Origin: Hirsutella rhossiliensis
Taxonomy: Eukaryota; Ascomycota; Sordariomycetes; Hypocreales; Ophiocordycipitaceae
Direction of reading: 5' to 3'
Length of the DNA: 64,000 nucleotides
Assembly: GCF_020360975.1 (NCBI RefSeq)
Contig: NW_025408667.1
Location: forward strand, 11,222,001-11,286,000
A program made the translations under genes and the position numbers. Shown in pieces: positions 1 through 9,834 of this stretch (positions are counted from its first letter, which is position 1; each line of letters opens with the position of its first letter). A model generated the notes under the pieces. That model was not told the origin of the DNA. It made no database searches and saw only the letters and a list, made by a program, of their open reading frames with translations.

Positions 1-2
1 TT

Positions 3-1598
3 GCTAGAAAAATCAGAGAAATTGCAGAGCAACAACCGCATCATCAAAAAGGAGGAATTAAAAGAGGTGCCGGCTTTCTAGCAGATAAGGAAGTTGATGA
101 AAACGACCCTTCTGAAGAAAGACCGAAAAAGAAGAGAAAGGGGAAGAAACCTGACTCTAACAAAAACACTGAGAAAACCGATAAAAAACGATGCCCCGCC
201 TGCACACTTAAGGGTCATGATTTACCGAACTGTTGGTCAATTTTTGAAGAAGACCGACCTGATTGGTGCGCAAAGAATGAAGACCTTACGAAGAAAGCAC
301 AACAGGCCCTGGAAAACAGTTTAGATTTAAGAAAGAAGGTGGAAAAGATTCGTTACGAAAAGGAGGCCTAGCAACTACCGAAGGTACGGATAGTCGGGAG
401 AGTCGTTGGGCACGCAGACCCCGCTTTTGTCTTCAAAGTCAGCCAAACGACCGCCTCTACCAACTACCCTCTTCGAAAGTCGACCCTGCTAGACTCTGCC
501 GCCTCCCTACATATTTGCAATAGCCTATCGAAATTCCGGTCTTTTAGAAAAGCAAGAAATGAATACCTAGTAACAGGGGATTCAGAAGTCCGGATCGAAG
601 GTTACGGCAGAGTCAACGTTACGGTCACGGCCCCAGACGGGTCATTACGGGCTTTACGATTAAAGAATGTTGCTTATTGTCCGAAATTCGCGGCAAGCCT
701 GGTATCTTTTCAGTCTCTTCGTGACGAGGGAATCTACTGGGATACCTTCACAGAGCCCTGCCAAGAGATTTGGATCGACTGGACCGAGCTTACCCCTGAT
801 TTCGAGGGCTATGTCCGTGTGATGTTCATCACAGACGCATATTCGGGCATGGTTTTCCCCTATTTTCTTAAGACCTATCAGTCAAAGCATCACCTAGCCG
901 CACTTCGAGATTTCGTTAGCTGGATGAAGCTTCGGTTTGACTACACGGTGAAAATCGTACGGTCTGACGGAGAGCTATTCACTAATAAGATCAAGAAGTG
1001 GCTACGAAAGAAGGGAATTTCAGCGGAGAAATCGGCCTCGAACACACAGGCCCAGAAAGAGCTCGCAAGATGAGGATCGTAGCAGGCCTTCCTCACGACC
1101 TTTGGAAAGAAACCGTGGAAGCATCCTGCTATCTACGGAATCGAACCCCTCGAGCCCCTAGGGCTACAAACTCAACTCCGAATTCGTCGGAAGACTGGAA
1201 AACACCTCTTGAGCTCTTTACGAAGAAGGATCGGCCTCAACAGCATGCCCAGCTCAAGGCGTACGGCTGCAGAGCCTATGCCATGACTTCTAACGCACAG
1301 CTAGGCAAGAAAAAGAGGCAGAAGCTTGATCCACGGTCACATATAGGATACCTGGTTGGATACAATTCGACGAATATCTTCCGGATCTGGATTCCGCAAC
1401 GAAGAAAGGTTATTTCGACAAGGGATGTTATTTTTGACGAATTTACCTATTTTGATGGGAAATTCGAGCAGCCGCCGCTGCTTCCTACCATCAATGAGCT
1501 TATTCAGCGCGTTGAGATACCAGAAGACCAGAAAATCAACCAGGAAATCCTTGGCGAAGAATCGGAGCTTGAGAGCGTGTTCGACGAAGACTCGGAGG
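3..1598 (+). pseudogene. copia gag-pol remnant (Gag zinc knuckle, protease, integrase)
   Basis: Reading from position 3, one frame runs uninterrupted except for a single TAG at 369-371. Before the TAG it encodes a charged Gag tail and a CCHC knuckle (CPAC..KGHDLPNC, C-X2-C-X4-H-X4-C, about 192-233). After it come the aspartic protease site (LLDSAAS, about 487-507) and the integrase core (WIDWTEL, MFITDAYSG, RSDGELF). The first internal deletion keeps the frame. The second, near 1053, shifts it, and the C-terminal integrase (PHDLWKE, YLVGYNSTNIFRIWIP) is read from the next frame to about 1598. Unlike the copy at 50723-56594, the stretch between Gag core and knuckle is open here, so this copy shows the ancestral single-frame layout. 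RT and RNase H are absent. It cannot be functional. Confidence 0.85.
369..377 (+). promoter_or_regulatory. Candidate stop-readthrough site between gag and pol (TAG-CAA-CTA)
   Basis: The gag stop TAG is followed directly by CAACTA. This fits the CARYYA context known to promote readthrough in tobamovirus-type stops. Pol continues in the same frame straight after it. The same nine bases occur at the gag end of the other two related copia elements here (9245-9253 and the minus strand of 54895-54903). Readthrough itself is inferred. Confidence 0.6.
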
Positions 1599-2647
1599 TA
1601 TTATTTCGTACCCCGGGCCACCGTAAGGCCGCCTGTGGTGCTACTCGTGCAGGTTTGGCCTCAACTCGACAAATGGAAAGAGGCCCACAGTAGCCCGTTC
1701 TTAGATCTCGGGGTGGAACAGAACATGGCCGCCGGCGCCTTCTTGGAACTCCTGGAGTGGCTTCGAGAGGTGCTCCTGCAGGACGCGGTCTTCTTTCGCG
1801 AGTCCTACCCTGACCATCCTATCTTCCAGGATCCGGTCTTCTCTTGCCCCGAGTTTGAAGCGTTCGCCAGCAAAGTTCACACGTGCACACGGGACCACGA
1901 AGACAGCCATACACAATCATTCAAAAAGCGATCCCGTCGGTAGCGGAGAAGCTGCGCACAGTACTGACTCAACAGGTCACAGCCGAGCAGTTAGCCGAGC
2001 GAAGACATCTAGACCTTTTGGGGGCTTCTTACGAATTATGTACCAAGTTGCATGAGTTTGCGCAGGCGACCTACACCGTCACTTTCAGCCCTGGCCAAAG
2101 TGCTGCAGGTCAACGTGCGGAGGTCGCAGGAGCTCATCAAGAGAGGCGCCGCGCTCCACGAGAGGCGGTCCTCGGGTCCGAGATAGACCCTTCGCAGGCG
2201 GTCGGTCCGACATACGCTCCGCTCCCTCTAGAGCAGCAGCAGGAAATGGTGTAAGCGGGCCAGGGGCAAGCCCAGGGGGGAGCGCATGGCGAGCCGCCTG
2301 GGCCGCGCGAACCTCCGAGCTTCAAGCTCCCCCGTTCTGTCAAATCTGTACAGGAGCTGCTGCGTCTCTGGCGGCAGGGCTGGGGCGAAATGCCTTCTGT
2401 GGATTCTCTTGAGCGCGACTGGGGTTCTCGATGGCGGCCATCTGCAGAGAAGAATTACTTTTCCACGCGCAAGATCATCGTCGATGAGGTTCGGAGGCGG
2501 GTCCAGTTGGGCGGCTTAACTGAAGATATCGTGGCGAGGCAAATGGACGAAGAACGTGGACCCAGCTCTTTGGACAAATTGTTCAAGGCCATCCGAAAGG
2601 GCAGGCAAGGCGAAAGAGGGACGCAGACGTACGTCGAGGCAAGTTGA
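1599..2647 (+). pseudogene. Crypton-like element ORF relic with GCR1_C domain
   Basis: Three collinear segments in shifted frames. About 1640-1910 encodes a segment with LGVEQNMAAGAFLELLEWL and FFRESYPDHPIFQDPVF. About 1900-2254 continues as VAEKLRTVLTQQVTAEQL. About 2330-2647 encodes VQELLRLWRQGWGEMPS and YFSTRKIIVDEVRRRV. The last part has the look of the GCR1_C DNA-binding domain that closes Crypton/Ndc10-type proteins in fungal genomes. The tyrosine-recombinase N-terminus is missing because the left side is replaced by the copia fragment, and there are at least two frameshifts. Family assignment is from recall of the domain pattern and was not searched. Non-functional. Confidence 0.55.
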
Positions 2648-3554
2648 CGTCGGTGGTAGCGAAAAATCGATGGCACAGGAAATTTGAACACCCGTCTGAT
2701 AGAATGACGAGGGCCTTGACGGCCAAAGTGCCCCAGCGCGTCCTGCAGGGGCTGGGTCGCTACGGTTAGCGACAGTGGCCTGTAACAGGGTATGCATCCG
2801 CTAAGGAACGCTGTAGCTTCAGTGTGTCAAGGCTAGAAAATGCTTCAAATTATCGCAACCTCGACGACTGCAGGTTCGCTGCTGGCCGCGTGCGGGTACT
2901 GCGGACCGAGGACTCCGGATTCTCTCCGCGTAGCTTTATGCAGGTATAGTGTGGCAGATTCTATTTAATCCTCTTACACTGCATGCATGCCTACATCTGA
3001 CCTACGCAATCTTGACGAAGTAGTACGACCGACAAATTAAGAGCGCTACGACGGCCGGCTCCGCCTGGGAGCTGAACGAACCTGTAGCCGAACGCGACCC
3101 ATGGGTGCCGAAATTGCATTTGCTGCTTCACATATCGTAATAGTGACGTCAAAGTTGATGCCAAAGAGCTGCACACACTTTTTTGGGTAGCCCATCGCAG
3201 ACTTTCGGAGCGGGCTCCGGCCCACACATCCTTGGCCAGTACCTCTCTGTAAGCCCCTGAGGTACTGTATAGCGGCATCTCGTCGCCAAAAACTGGGGAC
3301 AATGCAAAACAACAGCCATCCATCGCATGCGGGTTTTGATAGCTTACCGATTAGCGAGTGAGCTTGGTCCACCATGAGCCTGGGCGCATTACCAAGCCAG
3401 GACATCGTGTCCTTTGCTTTGCCCCTCTTAGTCTTGTCACGACAAGTCCGGAAACGTCATTTCTTCCATTCGACTCACTCCCAATTGCTCGAAAGACGAC
3501 CTTCTCACCTTCTTCCCGACCAAGCATTAGAGCCAAGCCCAAACATAGCGATCC
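2648..3554. other. No gene recognised
   Basis: Overlapping ORFs on both strands here show no family motif. The right part is presumably the promoter and 5' leader of the gluconokinase gene. Confidence 0.4.
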
Positions 3555-4356
3555 ATGTCTTGGTGTAGTTCTGCTACTGGAGAAATGTTCTTGTACGATA
3601 AGGCCGTGCCTGTCAACGAGCAGGTCATCGTCGACACCACGGCATCTGCGACTCCCTTCGAAGGGGCCTCGTCCAAGGCTTCGCCGCCGACGACCATCGA
3701 CGACACGGCACATACGAATGATCGGGCGGGGAAACATTACCACATCTGGTTGGTAAACGGCCCAGCCGGGTGCGGTAAAACGACAGTGGCCGAGTACCTG
3801 GCTGATGCGCTCGACATGCCCTACATTGAAGGCGATGCGGTACGAACTTGCTGAGGTCCTGCGAGTTGCTTGAGGGCGACGAATAGACTAATACAAATGG
3901 ACGACGAAGCACCACACTGGAGAGAACTTAGATAAGATGCGCAGCGGCACTCCGCTTACAGACGCAGACCGCTGGGACTGGCTCACCGCCCTCCGCGACG
4001 AGTCTATGCGTCAAATCGATCGTGGGTCTGATGGTGTCATAATGACTTGCTCAGCCCTGAAACGCAAGTATCGAGATGTGATTCGAGTCGCCGCCTACTA
4101 CGACCACGAAATCCTCGTTCACTTCATCTTCCTCAACGCGCCCGTAGAGGCGCTGCTCCAGCGGGTCACGAAGCGACAGGGTCACTACATGGGTTCCAAC
4201 ATGGTTCACAGCCAATTCAAAATCATCGAGCGGCCGGCTGAAGACGAGACGGACGTCATTAGCATCGACGCCGACCGCAGCATCGAAGAGGTCAAGAAGG
4301 ATGCTTGGGCCAGGGTGTGTGACATCACCAAGGCTTACCAGCAGGACCAGAACTAG
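3555..4356 (+). CDS. Gluconokinase, one intron
   Basis: Phosphorylates gluconate to 6-phosphogluconate with ATP, feeding the pentose phosphate pathway. Exon 1 (3555-3839) carries the P-loop GPAGCGKT at residues 69-76 and YIEGDA. A 70-bp intron (3840-3909, GT-AG, with GACTAAT near the 3' end) is removed in phase 0, joining to HHTGENLDKM. Exon 2 (3910-4356) has GTPLTDADRWDWL, TCSALKRKYRDVIR and QGHYMGSNMVHSQF, all hallmarks of the family. The model gives 243 residues. The first about 58 residues are a low-similarity extension before the P-loop. An internal ATG at 3585 is an alternative start that would shorten it by 10 residues. The gene lies alone between TE-derived segments. The frame is intact and all key motifs are present. 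Confidence 0.9.
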
Positions 4357-4587
4357 GCCGGCTGTGTTTACACATTTAAACACAGCAAATTCATGTTACT
4401 TATTTATTACTGGGATGACTTGATGAGAAGAGTGGGACCTTCCTTGTCGGCGGCGTTCGCATCGGCCAAATGTAATTTCCATTGGCACCCAAACCGCTGA
4501 GTGGCATATCTGGGACATGTCGTGAAACGGTTTAACGATCTAGGTGCGAACTAATAGTGAGGTTGGATAAGGGACCTCTTTCCATCA
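4357..4587. other. 3' flank of the gluconokinase gene, nothing recognised
   Basis: A-T-rich bases just after the stop (cacatttaaacac, ttatttattac) could serve as a polyadenylation region. No coding signal is seen. Confidence 0.3.
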
Positions 4588-4806
4588 TGGTAGTAGTAGT
4601 AGTAGTTTATTACACTAGCCGGCCATAGCCCTAGAGCCTCTATTCGTTACCAATACAGGAAAACCCCTATAGCCGAAGCCCGGGATGAAAACGCGTATTC
4701 TTCCATCCTGTCTGCGCATATGTCTTTCAATGTTGAGCATCTTGTCTCCTATCGTGGTTGGTGGATATCATAGGGGTTGGACTCAGTGACGTTGAGAGTT
4801 TGCGGC
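4588..4806 (-). repeat. Short repeat with (TAG)n tail, copy 1 (LINE 3' end or SINE-like)
   Basis: Starts with (TAG)5 followed by tttattacactagccgg and ends at ttgcggc. The same roughly 215-bp unit occurs at 30629-30821 plus 41486-41513, interrupted there by a hAT. On the minus strand the unit would end in taataaactactacta, which resembles the short-repeat tails of Tad-type LINEs. Both copies stop matching at the same base, which argues for a discrete unit rather than two random 5' truncations. Confidence 0.6.
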
Positions 4807-5145
4807 GTTGTTGAGGTGTTGGTTGCGTGGCTAACGCGCTGCGCAGGCGGCCCGAGGAATTTTCGACCATCAGGCGAGGTCGTCCGCATGCCGCCGTTGA
4901 TGACGTGACGGGCATGCGTGTGATGTCGCCCACACGGGTGCTTGAGGCGGCGGTAAATGACGGGAGCGCCCCCGCTAGGGATGACCCAGGCCCCTAGAGG
5001 CTGTGTTCCCCATTTGGTAAGGCAGGATGGGCTACCCGTGCCACGCCCCATTTATTTCGCGTTCGTTCCTCACCAGCTCCATAAGCTGGTGCTGGACACC
5101 GCAGTAGCCAGTACACCGCAATAGCCAGATTATTGACTCTTCCAA

Positions 5146-5826
5146 CTAGAATCGCTTCAACCATCGCGTTCCGCGCTCAGAATCACAAATTTCCGCTCGT
5201 CGCAGCCTTCCAGATGCTCTCCATTGACGTGCCTTTTGCTGCGTCTTCAAACCACCGCCTGCGCACGTTGCGTGCCTTCATCTCTGCGGCCTCGACCACC
5301 TTTCTAGCTTTGGCGACCTGGTCTTCTTCCCTTTTCTGCACCATTTCTCGCCCTTGAGCGACCGTCAAGACTCCCCCCGATTGCATTTGCGCGTTCTTCA
5401 CACTTTTTCGTTGTTGTTGGGTACGTTCAGCTAATTTTGTCCTTCCCAGATCCCTTTTGGTCTGCACCAATTCGGTGGCCAAAGATAGGGAACCCCGAAT
5501 AAAGCGACCCAAATCGCGAGAAAACTCGGGATTTAGATCTTCATCCTCTTGCAATACGGTTTCTAGCCGATCTGCTACTTTATTTATTTGCCGAAGAGTT
5601 AATGGCGTCTCGAATGGTGAAGAAAATAGTTCTGGACGAGGGGGAGGAGTGGGCGTCCTTTGCATCTGACGAGCTTGCAATATCTCCAGCACCACTTGCG
5701 GATTGAGAGGCCATATTCCCGTTTTCCGGAACGCGGATTGAATCGTACTTGATTTGAAGGCTTGCGACCGTACTTGTTGAATGCAAGAAAGAAACTCGAG
5801 CTTCGTGATATTGACAAGGCCGTCTC
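5146..5826 (-). pseudogene. pogo A transposase, C-terminal part beyond the copia insertion
   Basis: Continues exactly where 15921-16893 stops: ITKLEFLSCIQQVR, TGIWPLNPQVVLEIL, then the basic coiled tail with LTLRQINKVADRLE, FIRGSLSLATELVQTKRDLG and GGVLTVAQGREMV. The last about 30 codons are out of frame because an A run (A4 here, A6 in the copy at 17592) differs. The ancestral stop would be at 5146-5148. The sequence diverges clearly from the other two pogo copies, so A is an older or different subfamily. Confidence 0.82.
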
Positions 5827-5956
5827 GAATCTGTCGAGAAGAAGGGTCTAAGACTTGGTCCTGAAGCCTGATAGCTAGCTGAAGGTGTAGGAACGAGACA
5901 AGATGAAAGTGGGATGACGTGGCACGCTGACGCGGAGAGAGGGTGCCTATGCATTA

Positions 5957-7894
5957 CCCGTGCCACGCCCCACCTTTATTTGGAACTCGCGAGCTCGCAC
6001 CACCTAAAGGTGGTGCTCACCACCAACATACCCACACCACCACAATACCCAGAATTTCGACTCCCCGACCTAGAATCGCTTCAACCACCGCGTACCACGC
6101 TCAGAATCGCATACTTCCACTCGTTCTAACCTCCCTGAAGCCCTCCATTGCCGTGCCTTTTTTGCTGCTTCCTCAAACCATCGCTTGCGTGCGTTATGCG
6201 CCTTTTTTCTCCGCGCCTTCAACTACCTTCCTTGCTCTAGCAATCTGATCATCTTCCCTTTGTTGCACCATTTCCCGTCCTTGGGCTACCGATAACACTC
6301 CTCCTGATTGTAACTTTATATTCTTCATAGCCTTACGTTGTTTTTGGATCCGCTCCGCCATTTTGGTTCGTCCCAAGTCCCTTTTTGTCTGCACGAGCTC
6401 TGTAGCCAGAGATAGCGATCCCCGAATAAATCGACTGAGATCGTGAGAAAAGTCGGGATCCAGGCTTTCATCGTCTTCAAGGACCATCTCTAATTTGTCC
6501 GCTACCTTGTTTATTTGTCGTAGAGTCAATGGTGTCTCGAAAGGTGAAGAGTGTGGTCCTCAATTGGGAGGAGGTGTGGGTGTCTTGGCTTGACGAGCTT
6601 CCAAACATTGAAGTACGACTTGTGGATTGAATGGAAAGATTCCTGTCTTTCGAAATGCAGAGCGTATAGTACTCTCCTTGAAAGCTTGCAATCGTACTTG
6701 TTGAATGCAGGAGAGAAACTCAAGCTTGGTTATGTTGATGAGGCCATCTCGAACCATGACATCTAAGGCCTTGGCGTGATAATGCTTTAGTGGCTGGAAA
6801 ACCACAACGTCCAACGGCTGAAGTATATGCGTGAGATTCGGTGGCATGCCGAAGGGAATAATATCGTGGTTGTCGCAGTATTCAATGAACTGCCTGGTAT
6901 GGTGAGAACCATGACCATCGAGAATTAGAAGACGCTTCGAGCTTCTTGAGGTTTTTTCCGAGTGCTTGTCAAAATGCTGGAGCCACTCCAGGCTGATCAC
7001 GTCGTTTGAGTAACCAGTAGGTGTGGGTCGAATAACTGTGTCAGGAGCCAGCTCAGGTATTTGATACCATGAAGCCATGTGCATCTGGCCAGCGAGTATC
7101 AAAAATGCCGGAACAACCTCCCCATTCGCCGAGATAGCTTCGATCGCAGTAGCAGATTCCCGATTCTCAGGAATGCCAAAATAATGAGCTCTCTTCCGTT
7201 TTGTCACAATCAGCTGGTCTTTGCCAACCCCGATGCGAAAACCAGTCTCGTCCATATTCCAGATGTCCTCGGCAGGTATACCATTGTCTTCCACGACCTG
7301 CTGAAGACGCTGGAAATACTCGTTAACTCGTGTAATATCCTCAGAGACTTGGCGCTCTGCATGAAGCTTCTTTTGGCGCTTTTTGAAGTAGCCGTGGCGT
7401 TTCAAGAAGCGAGAAGTCCAGTTTAGCCCCACGGTAGGAGCGCCACTCTGGCCAGACCGCTCACGCAAGATGCAGTTTGCCGCGTCAGTGACGAACTCAA
7501 CGCGTACCGCAAGGTTCACATTATCCAAACGATCGATATAGCGACACAGGGCCTTCTCTTCTGGTTGCGAAAGCCTCGTGTTCCTGGCTCGCTGACCAAT
7601 TTTAGGAGGTCGGCCTTGAAGACGGCATCGCAATCGATCACGTGTTACACCGAATTCTCGCGCCACAGTTGCGACTTTGGCACCAGGAAAATTTTCAATG
7701 TGTCTAAGAGCGGCCTGTGTACGTGCTTCCATTTCAGCTAGCGACGAGACCGCGAATTGGTTGAGATGTAGGGATGCTGAAGTCGGACGGTCGAAATTCT
7801 GGGTATTGTGGTGGTGTGGGTATGTTGGTGGTGAGCACCACCTTTAGGTGGTGCGAGCTCGCGAGTTCCAAATAAAGGTGGGGCGTGGCACGGG
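5957..7894 (-). mobile_element. pogo/Fot-like DNA transposon, copy 2, inside the copia B 5' LTR
   Basis: 1,938 bp with TA on both sides (5955-5956, 7895-7896). Terminal inverted repeats begin CCCGTGCCACGCCCCACCTT and contain a nested hairpin (caccacctaaaggtggtg). It is nearly identical to copy 3 (17592-19525) but in the opposite orientation. Differences noted by eye are mostly single-base changes. Confidence 0.92.
6070..7732 (-). pseudogene. pogo copy 2 transposase, one nonsense change and one late frameshift
   Basis: From ATG at 7730-7732 an open frame of 390 codons encodes the psq and CENP-B-type HTH domains and a complete DDE core (IWNMDETGFRIG, LLILDGHGSHHT, HILQPLDVVVF). It ends at a TGA (6560-6562) where copy 3 has TCA. 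The same frame resumes as LTLRQINKVADKLEMV to about 6194, where A6 instead of A5 shifts the last about 40 codons. The ancestral stop is near 6070. All catalytic residues lie upstream of the nonsense codon, so a truncated protein of 390 residues could still bind or cut, but this is untested. Confidence 0.85.
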
Positions 7895-8044
7895 TAGTAA
7901 GTCAGCAAGGAAGGAGATGGAAGACTGAAGAAGAGAGGGCAATGGGCATAAATGGGAGAATGGTACAGCAGACAGGGAGGAAGAAGAAGGAGAACACATG
8001 CACCCTAAAAACATTATGCCCCTTGCCCTGCTCTCTTCGTGAGA

Positions 8045-8055
8045 GTTATGAGCCC
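8045..8055 (+). promoter_or_regulatory. Primer-binding site matching the initiator tRNA-Met anticodon arm
   Basis: GTTATGAGCCC directly follows the 5' LTR. Its complement GGGCTCATAAC contains the CAT anticodon with flanking loop and stem bases typical of eukaryotic initiator tRNA-Met. Drosophila copia and yeast Ty5 are known to prime from an internal half-molecule of this tRNA. The same 11 bases follow the LTR of copia C. Confidence 0.75.
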
Positions 8056-8147
8056 GGGAGAAACAGACGTTTCTGTAACTTCCGGCTGCTGCAAGAAGCA
8101 CCGATCATCTGATCATTACACCTATTCCCACCCCTCCGTCAGCAAAG

Positions 8148-9247
8148 ATGACAAAGACAGGGACTTCGACCCAACGGACGATCCTACGGGAACCCCAAGA
8201 TTGGGATAAGTGGATCAAAGAACTAAAAGCTCATACTGACAAGACGATTCACAAGCTGTTATTTGATGAAGACAACAGCCCGCTGGAACCCCCCATTCGT
8301 CCTCCTTATACGGATTTTGCTGCTGATGCTAATGAATTTGCTGAACAAACCCCAGCGCAGCAGAGAGCATATGCAGCCATGTTTAGCCAATATGAGAGTC
8401 TTCGCAAGGAGTATCTCTATGAAACCAAGCTGATTACAGCTGCTCGGACTGTCATTACCGAGTCGATTAGCCCAGCAAAGCTAACCTCTCTGCATGAGGA
8501 TGAAACTCTCTACGAATGGATCAAAAAGCTCGAGGACTCAACTGCACCGTCGAGAGGGTTTATGGCTGACCGAATCAGAAGCCAATATACTGCCCACCTG
8601 AGGTCCTTTTCAAAGCAGACCGTTTCTTCCTGGTTGGCCAAGTGGGAAGAAATTATTGAACAAGCTGACCAATACTTCCTTATTGAAGCACTGACCGGAC
8701 AATGGCTGAGAGACATTGCTCTGCTAATAAGACCTCTTAGTGACGGTACTGCTACTTCGTTCAAGAACGCCAGCAAAGTCCTGGATGAAGACGCCGCTGC
8801 AGCTCAGCACAGAGTCTACAAAGAGCTACGCCCGCGATCAGATGTTTCCATTCGTCGTCAAACGCCTCACGATCGAAATCAGCCACAAGAACGATGGACC
8901 TTCCAGTCAGTTGCCCGGCAAATCCGAGAGTTGGTCGAAGAACAACGCCCAAGTCAGCACCTTCGACCTCTAAAAAAGAGGAGGCGCCTTTCAAGCAGAC
9001 GGAACACGAAAGAAGAGAAAGACATCTCCCCTCATCAGACGAAGAAGAAAATGAAGATCAAGACCGCTGTCCAGCCTGCAAGAGGATCGGCCATGAACTT
9101 AAGGACTGCTGGCTTGTTTTTGAGGACCGCCGACCAAGCTATTCAAGAAAGGCTCCAAAACGGATCGCCGACAAGATCAAAAGAGTAATTGGCGAAAGCC
9201 CTGACCTTCAGAAGAAGATTGAAGAAATCAAGGCCGGTCGGAACTAG
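8148..9247 (+). pseudogene. copia B gag (capsid-like core plus CCHC knuckle), one frameshift
   Basis: Starts MTKTGTSTQRTILREPQDWD. The Gag core includes KEYLYETKLITAARTVITES, STAPSRGFMADRIRSQY and EALTGQWLRDI. Near 8955 the frame shifts: a CCC run here would restore the frame if it were CCCC. The second frame carries SDEEENEDQDRCPACKRIGH, a C-X2-C-X4-H-X4-C knuckle, then a helical tail ending at TAG 9245-9247. Gag packages element RNA into virus-like particles in related elements. With the one-base restoration, Gag and Pol would be a single frame separated only by this TAG, as in the fragment at 1-1598. Confidence 0.85.
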
Positions 9248-9253
9248 CAACTA
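9245..9253 (+). promoter_or_regulatory. Candidate stop-readthrough site, copia B gag/pol boundary
   Basis: TAG-CAA-CTA, the same nine bases as at 369-377 although the surrounding gag sequence has diverged strongly. Pol continues in the same frame downstream to the hAT insertion. Readthrough is inferred. Confidence 0.6.
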
Positions 9254-9834
9254 CAGCTACGAGGAAGAATAGTTGGTACAGCGAATCCAGCCTTCGTCTT
9301 TTCGTCAGGAACTACGGCTGCCTCTTCGGACTACCCTCTACGCCGGTCTTCCCTTCTTGACTCGGGAGCTTCCCTTCACATCTGCAACGATCTCAGCCGA
9401 TTCCGTTCCTTCAAGAAGGCCAAGAAAGACTATGTTGTCACAGGCGAATCAGAGGTTCGAATCGAAGGATACGGGAAAGTCACCTACAAGATGACTATGC
9501 CTGATGGATCCTACCGAACGCTCAAACTGAAAAATGTTGCCTACTGCCCGAGATTCTCAACGAGCCTGATCTCATTCGACAAGCTGCTGAGGGAAGGAAT
9601 CCACTGGGATACTCTTTCTAAGCCAACCCGACTAGTCCAGCGAAACAAGACCATTGGTATCCTTCTTCGAAAGCATCATCAGTTTGTTGTCGAATTCAAC
9701 CCAATTTGGCAAGGGGACTTCAACGAAGAAGCAATCTTCAAAGCTGTAACGCGGGACAGCACAAGAGACCCTCGTCCAGCAGCCCAAGGAGACGGCAATC
9801 TTTGGCACGCACGCCTCGGTCATCCAGGCCCACT

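Larger units (their letters stand above)
1..1598 (+). mobile_element. Ty1/copia retrotransposon fragment (5' end off window, internally deleted)
   Basis: Left-truncated by the window edge and cut at about 1598, where similarity to the better preserved copy at 50723-56594 stops inside the acidic spacer between integrase and RT. It is the same family as that copy: the Gag C-terminus, protease, integrase and spacer all align. Two internal deletions are visible. One near 745-755 removes the Gag-pre-integrase region and the integrase zinc site. The other near 1053, about 45 bp, removes the end of the integrase core. No LTR is present. The right junction abuts an unrelated Crypton-like relic. Confidence 0.85.
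5832..8044 (+). repeat. 5' LTR of copia B, interrupted by pogo copy 2
   Basis: LTR parts are 5832-5956 and 7897-8044, together 273 bp, matching 15643-15915. The TA at 7895-7896 is the pogo target duplication. Confidence 0.9.

Noticed and set aside
8894..9247. Separate small zinc-knuckle gene in copia B
   Set aside because: It is the C-terminal part of gag displaced by a one-base change; the copy at 1-371 shows both parts in one frame.
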